From the NCBI GenBank assembly GCA_903928325.1, contig CAIYQF010000200.1:1-7360 (forward strand): 7,360 bases of DNA, written 5' to 3'. The number at the start of each line of letters is the position of its first letter. Within the stretch, counting starts at the first letter, position 1. Origin of the DNA: an uncultured beta proteobacterium. Its GTDB lineage: Bacteria > Pseudomonadota > Gammaproteobacteria > Burkholderiales > Burkholderiaceae_C. Positions 6,597 to 7,360 of the stretch are shown in pieces. The notes under the pieces are model-generated. The model was not told the origin of the DNA. It was given only the letters and a program-made list of their open reading frames with translations, and made no database searches. The position numbers and the translations under genes are program-made.

Positions 6597-6743
6597 GGTG
6601 GGAGCAATCGGCAAAATCTGGCCCTCAAGGGGTGGTTGGTAGAGTGCTATGTAGGGCCAAGCACGGCCTTAGGGAGGGCCGCGGCTCATGCTAGCATTCC
6701 CTAAGGCGTATAGACCCCCACTAATTACCAACAGGTTACGACT
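6597..6743. other. ppc/hemC divergent intergenic region
   Basis: These 147 bp must carry the promoters for both ppc (leftward) and hemC (rightward). I could not assign a convincing -35/-10 pair in either direction; TATAGA at 6709-6714 is a weak (4/6) -10 candidate for hemC. The central part is occupied by the nested palindromic element at 6666-6707. No small ORF of interest was found. Confidence 0.6.
6666..6707. promoter_or_regulatory. Nested palindromic element between ppc and hemC
   Basis: A perfect 10-bp inverted repeat, GCCTTAGGGA (6666-6675) and TCCCTAAGGC (6698-6707), encloses 22 bases. Inside are two further perfect palindromes: GCCGCGGC (6678-6685) and ATGCTAGCAT (6688-6697), the second touching the right arm. 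The second has CTAG at its centre, a tetranucleotide that is rare in many proteobacterial genomes and often kept in protein-binding sites. Such symmetry fits an operator for dimeric proteins or a cruciform-forming element shared by the two divergent promoters. As RNA, the outer arms would form a stable 10-bp stem. No U-tract follows in either direction, so a terminator is unlikely. Function is inferred only from symmetry and position. Confidence 0.5.
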
Positions 6744-7360
6744 TTGCACCACTTCACCATAGCGACCCGCGAGAGTCGCCTCGCCCTTTGGCAGGCCGAA
6801 CACGTGCAATCCCTGTTGCGCACGCAAGGCCACACCGTGACGCTCTTGGGCATGACCACCAAAGGCGACCAAATTTTGGACCGGTCCCTGAGCAAAGTGG
6901 GCGGCAAAGGGCTTTTTGTTAAAGAGCTGGAGACGGCCTTGGAGGAAGGCCGGGCCGATCTGGCCGTGCATTCCCTCAAAGACGTTCCCATGGAGCTGCC
7001 TGCCGGTTTTGTTTTGGCTTGTGTGATGGAGCGGGAAGACCCGCGCGACGCCTGGGTCTCCAACACCTACCCCAGCCTGCAGGCGCTGCCCCAGGGTGCA
7101 TTGGTGGGCACGTCCAGCCTGCGCCGCGTGGCCCTTCTGCGTGCGCTGCGACCCGACCTGCGGGTTGAACCCCTGCGCGGCAATTTGGATACACGGCTGA
7201 AAAAACTCGACAGCGATTTGTACGATGGCATCGTGCTGGCCGCAGCAGGATTAAAACGCCTGGGTTTGGGCGCTCGCATCGCCCAGGTGTTTGAGCCCGA
7301 CCAGATGCTGCCTGCGGCCGGGCAGGGCGCCTTGGGCATCGAAATTCCCCAGGGGCGTGA
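6744..7360 (+). CDS. hemC: Porphobilinogen deaminase (hydroxymethylbilane synthase), 3' end outside window
   Basis: HemC joins four porphobilinogen molecules into hydroxymethylbilane, the linear precursor of haem and other tetrapyrroles, in the cytoplasm. About 205 of roughly 310 residues are visible. Signatures are F-T-I-A-T-R-E-S-R-L-A-L-W-Q (4-17), T-T-K-G-D (38-42), V-G-G-K-G-L-F-V-K (52-60), HSLKDVP (76-82) with the catalytic-type Asp80, GTSSLRR (122-128), RGN-x-D-T-R (145-151) and AAGQGALGIE (191-200). The dipyrromethane-cofactor cysteine lies beyond the right edge. The start is TTG at 6744: the frame is closed by TAG at 6711, no ATG or GTG lies between, and a short AGG (6733-6735) sits 8 bases upstream. 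It is divergent from ppc across the palindromic region. Confidence 0.95.
   Translation, partial: MHHFTIATRESRLALWQAEHVQSLLRTQGHTVTLLGMTTKGDQILDRSLSKVGGKGLFVKELETALEEGRADLAVHSLKDVPMELPAGFVLACVMEREDPRDAWVSNTYPSLQALPQGALVGTSSLRRVALLRALRPDLRVEPLRGNLDTRLKKLDSDLYDGIVLAAAGLKRLGLGARIAQVFEPDQMLPAAGQGALGIEIPQGR

Overview
The window looks like a chromosomal segment from a betaproteobacterium, most likely family Comamonadaceae (Rhodoferax/Polaromonas-like). The reasons are moderately high GC, the proteins' overall character, and the gene order argH - ppc divergent from hemC, which I recall as common in that family. No tRNA, rRNA, mobile element, CRISPR array or phage gene was seen. Coding density is high, and the longest non-coding stretches are 211 bp (119-329) and 147 bp (6597-6743).

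Left part. A partial minus-strand gene enters from the left edge. It starts at a TTG (position 118) behind a good Shine-Dalgarno sequence, and its N-terminus resembles the family annotated as 'translational machinery protein'. The next 211 bp separate it from a plus-strand pair: a small exported alpha-type carbonic anhydrase-like protein (330-1028), then 28 bp later an exported six-bladed beta-propeller protein of unknown function (1057-2232). Upstream of the pair are two FNR/Anr-like half-palindrome sites. The nearer one is centred 41.5 bp from the A of the carbonic anhydrase ATG, which fits an oxygen-responsive class II promoter producing a leaderless mRNA. The carbonic anhydrase keeps its three zinc histidines but has lost the usual N-terminal segment and two second-shell glutamates.

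Middle and right part. argH (argininosuccinate lyase) and ppc (phosphoenolpyruvate carboxylase) lie on the minus strand in the order ppc then argH, with 58 bp between them. argH converges on the propeller gene with only 25 bp between the two stops. On the plus strand, hemC (porphobilinogen deaminase) starts at a TTG and runs off the right edge. The ppc/hemC divergent intergenic region holds a compact nested palindrome: a perfect 10-bp inverted repeat enclosing an 8-bp and a 10-bp perfect palindrome.

How the genes fit together. PEP carboxylase uses bicarbonate to make oxaloacetate, argininosuccinate lyase releases fumarate and arginine, and HemC builds the tetrapyrrole precursor; these are core metabolism. 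The carbonic anhydrase-like/propeller pair is the accessory and least explained part. Two periplasmic proteins appear to be co-transcribed under possible anaerobic control, and this is the best candidate here for something undescribed. A functional link between the carbonic anhydrase-like protein and the bicarbonate-using PEP carboxylase is only speculation, because the former is predicted to be outside the cytoplasm and the genes are not co-transcribed.
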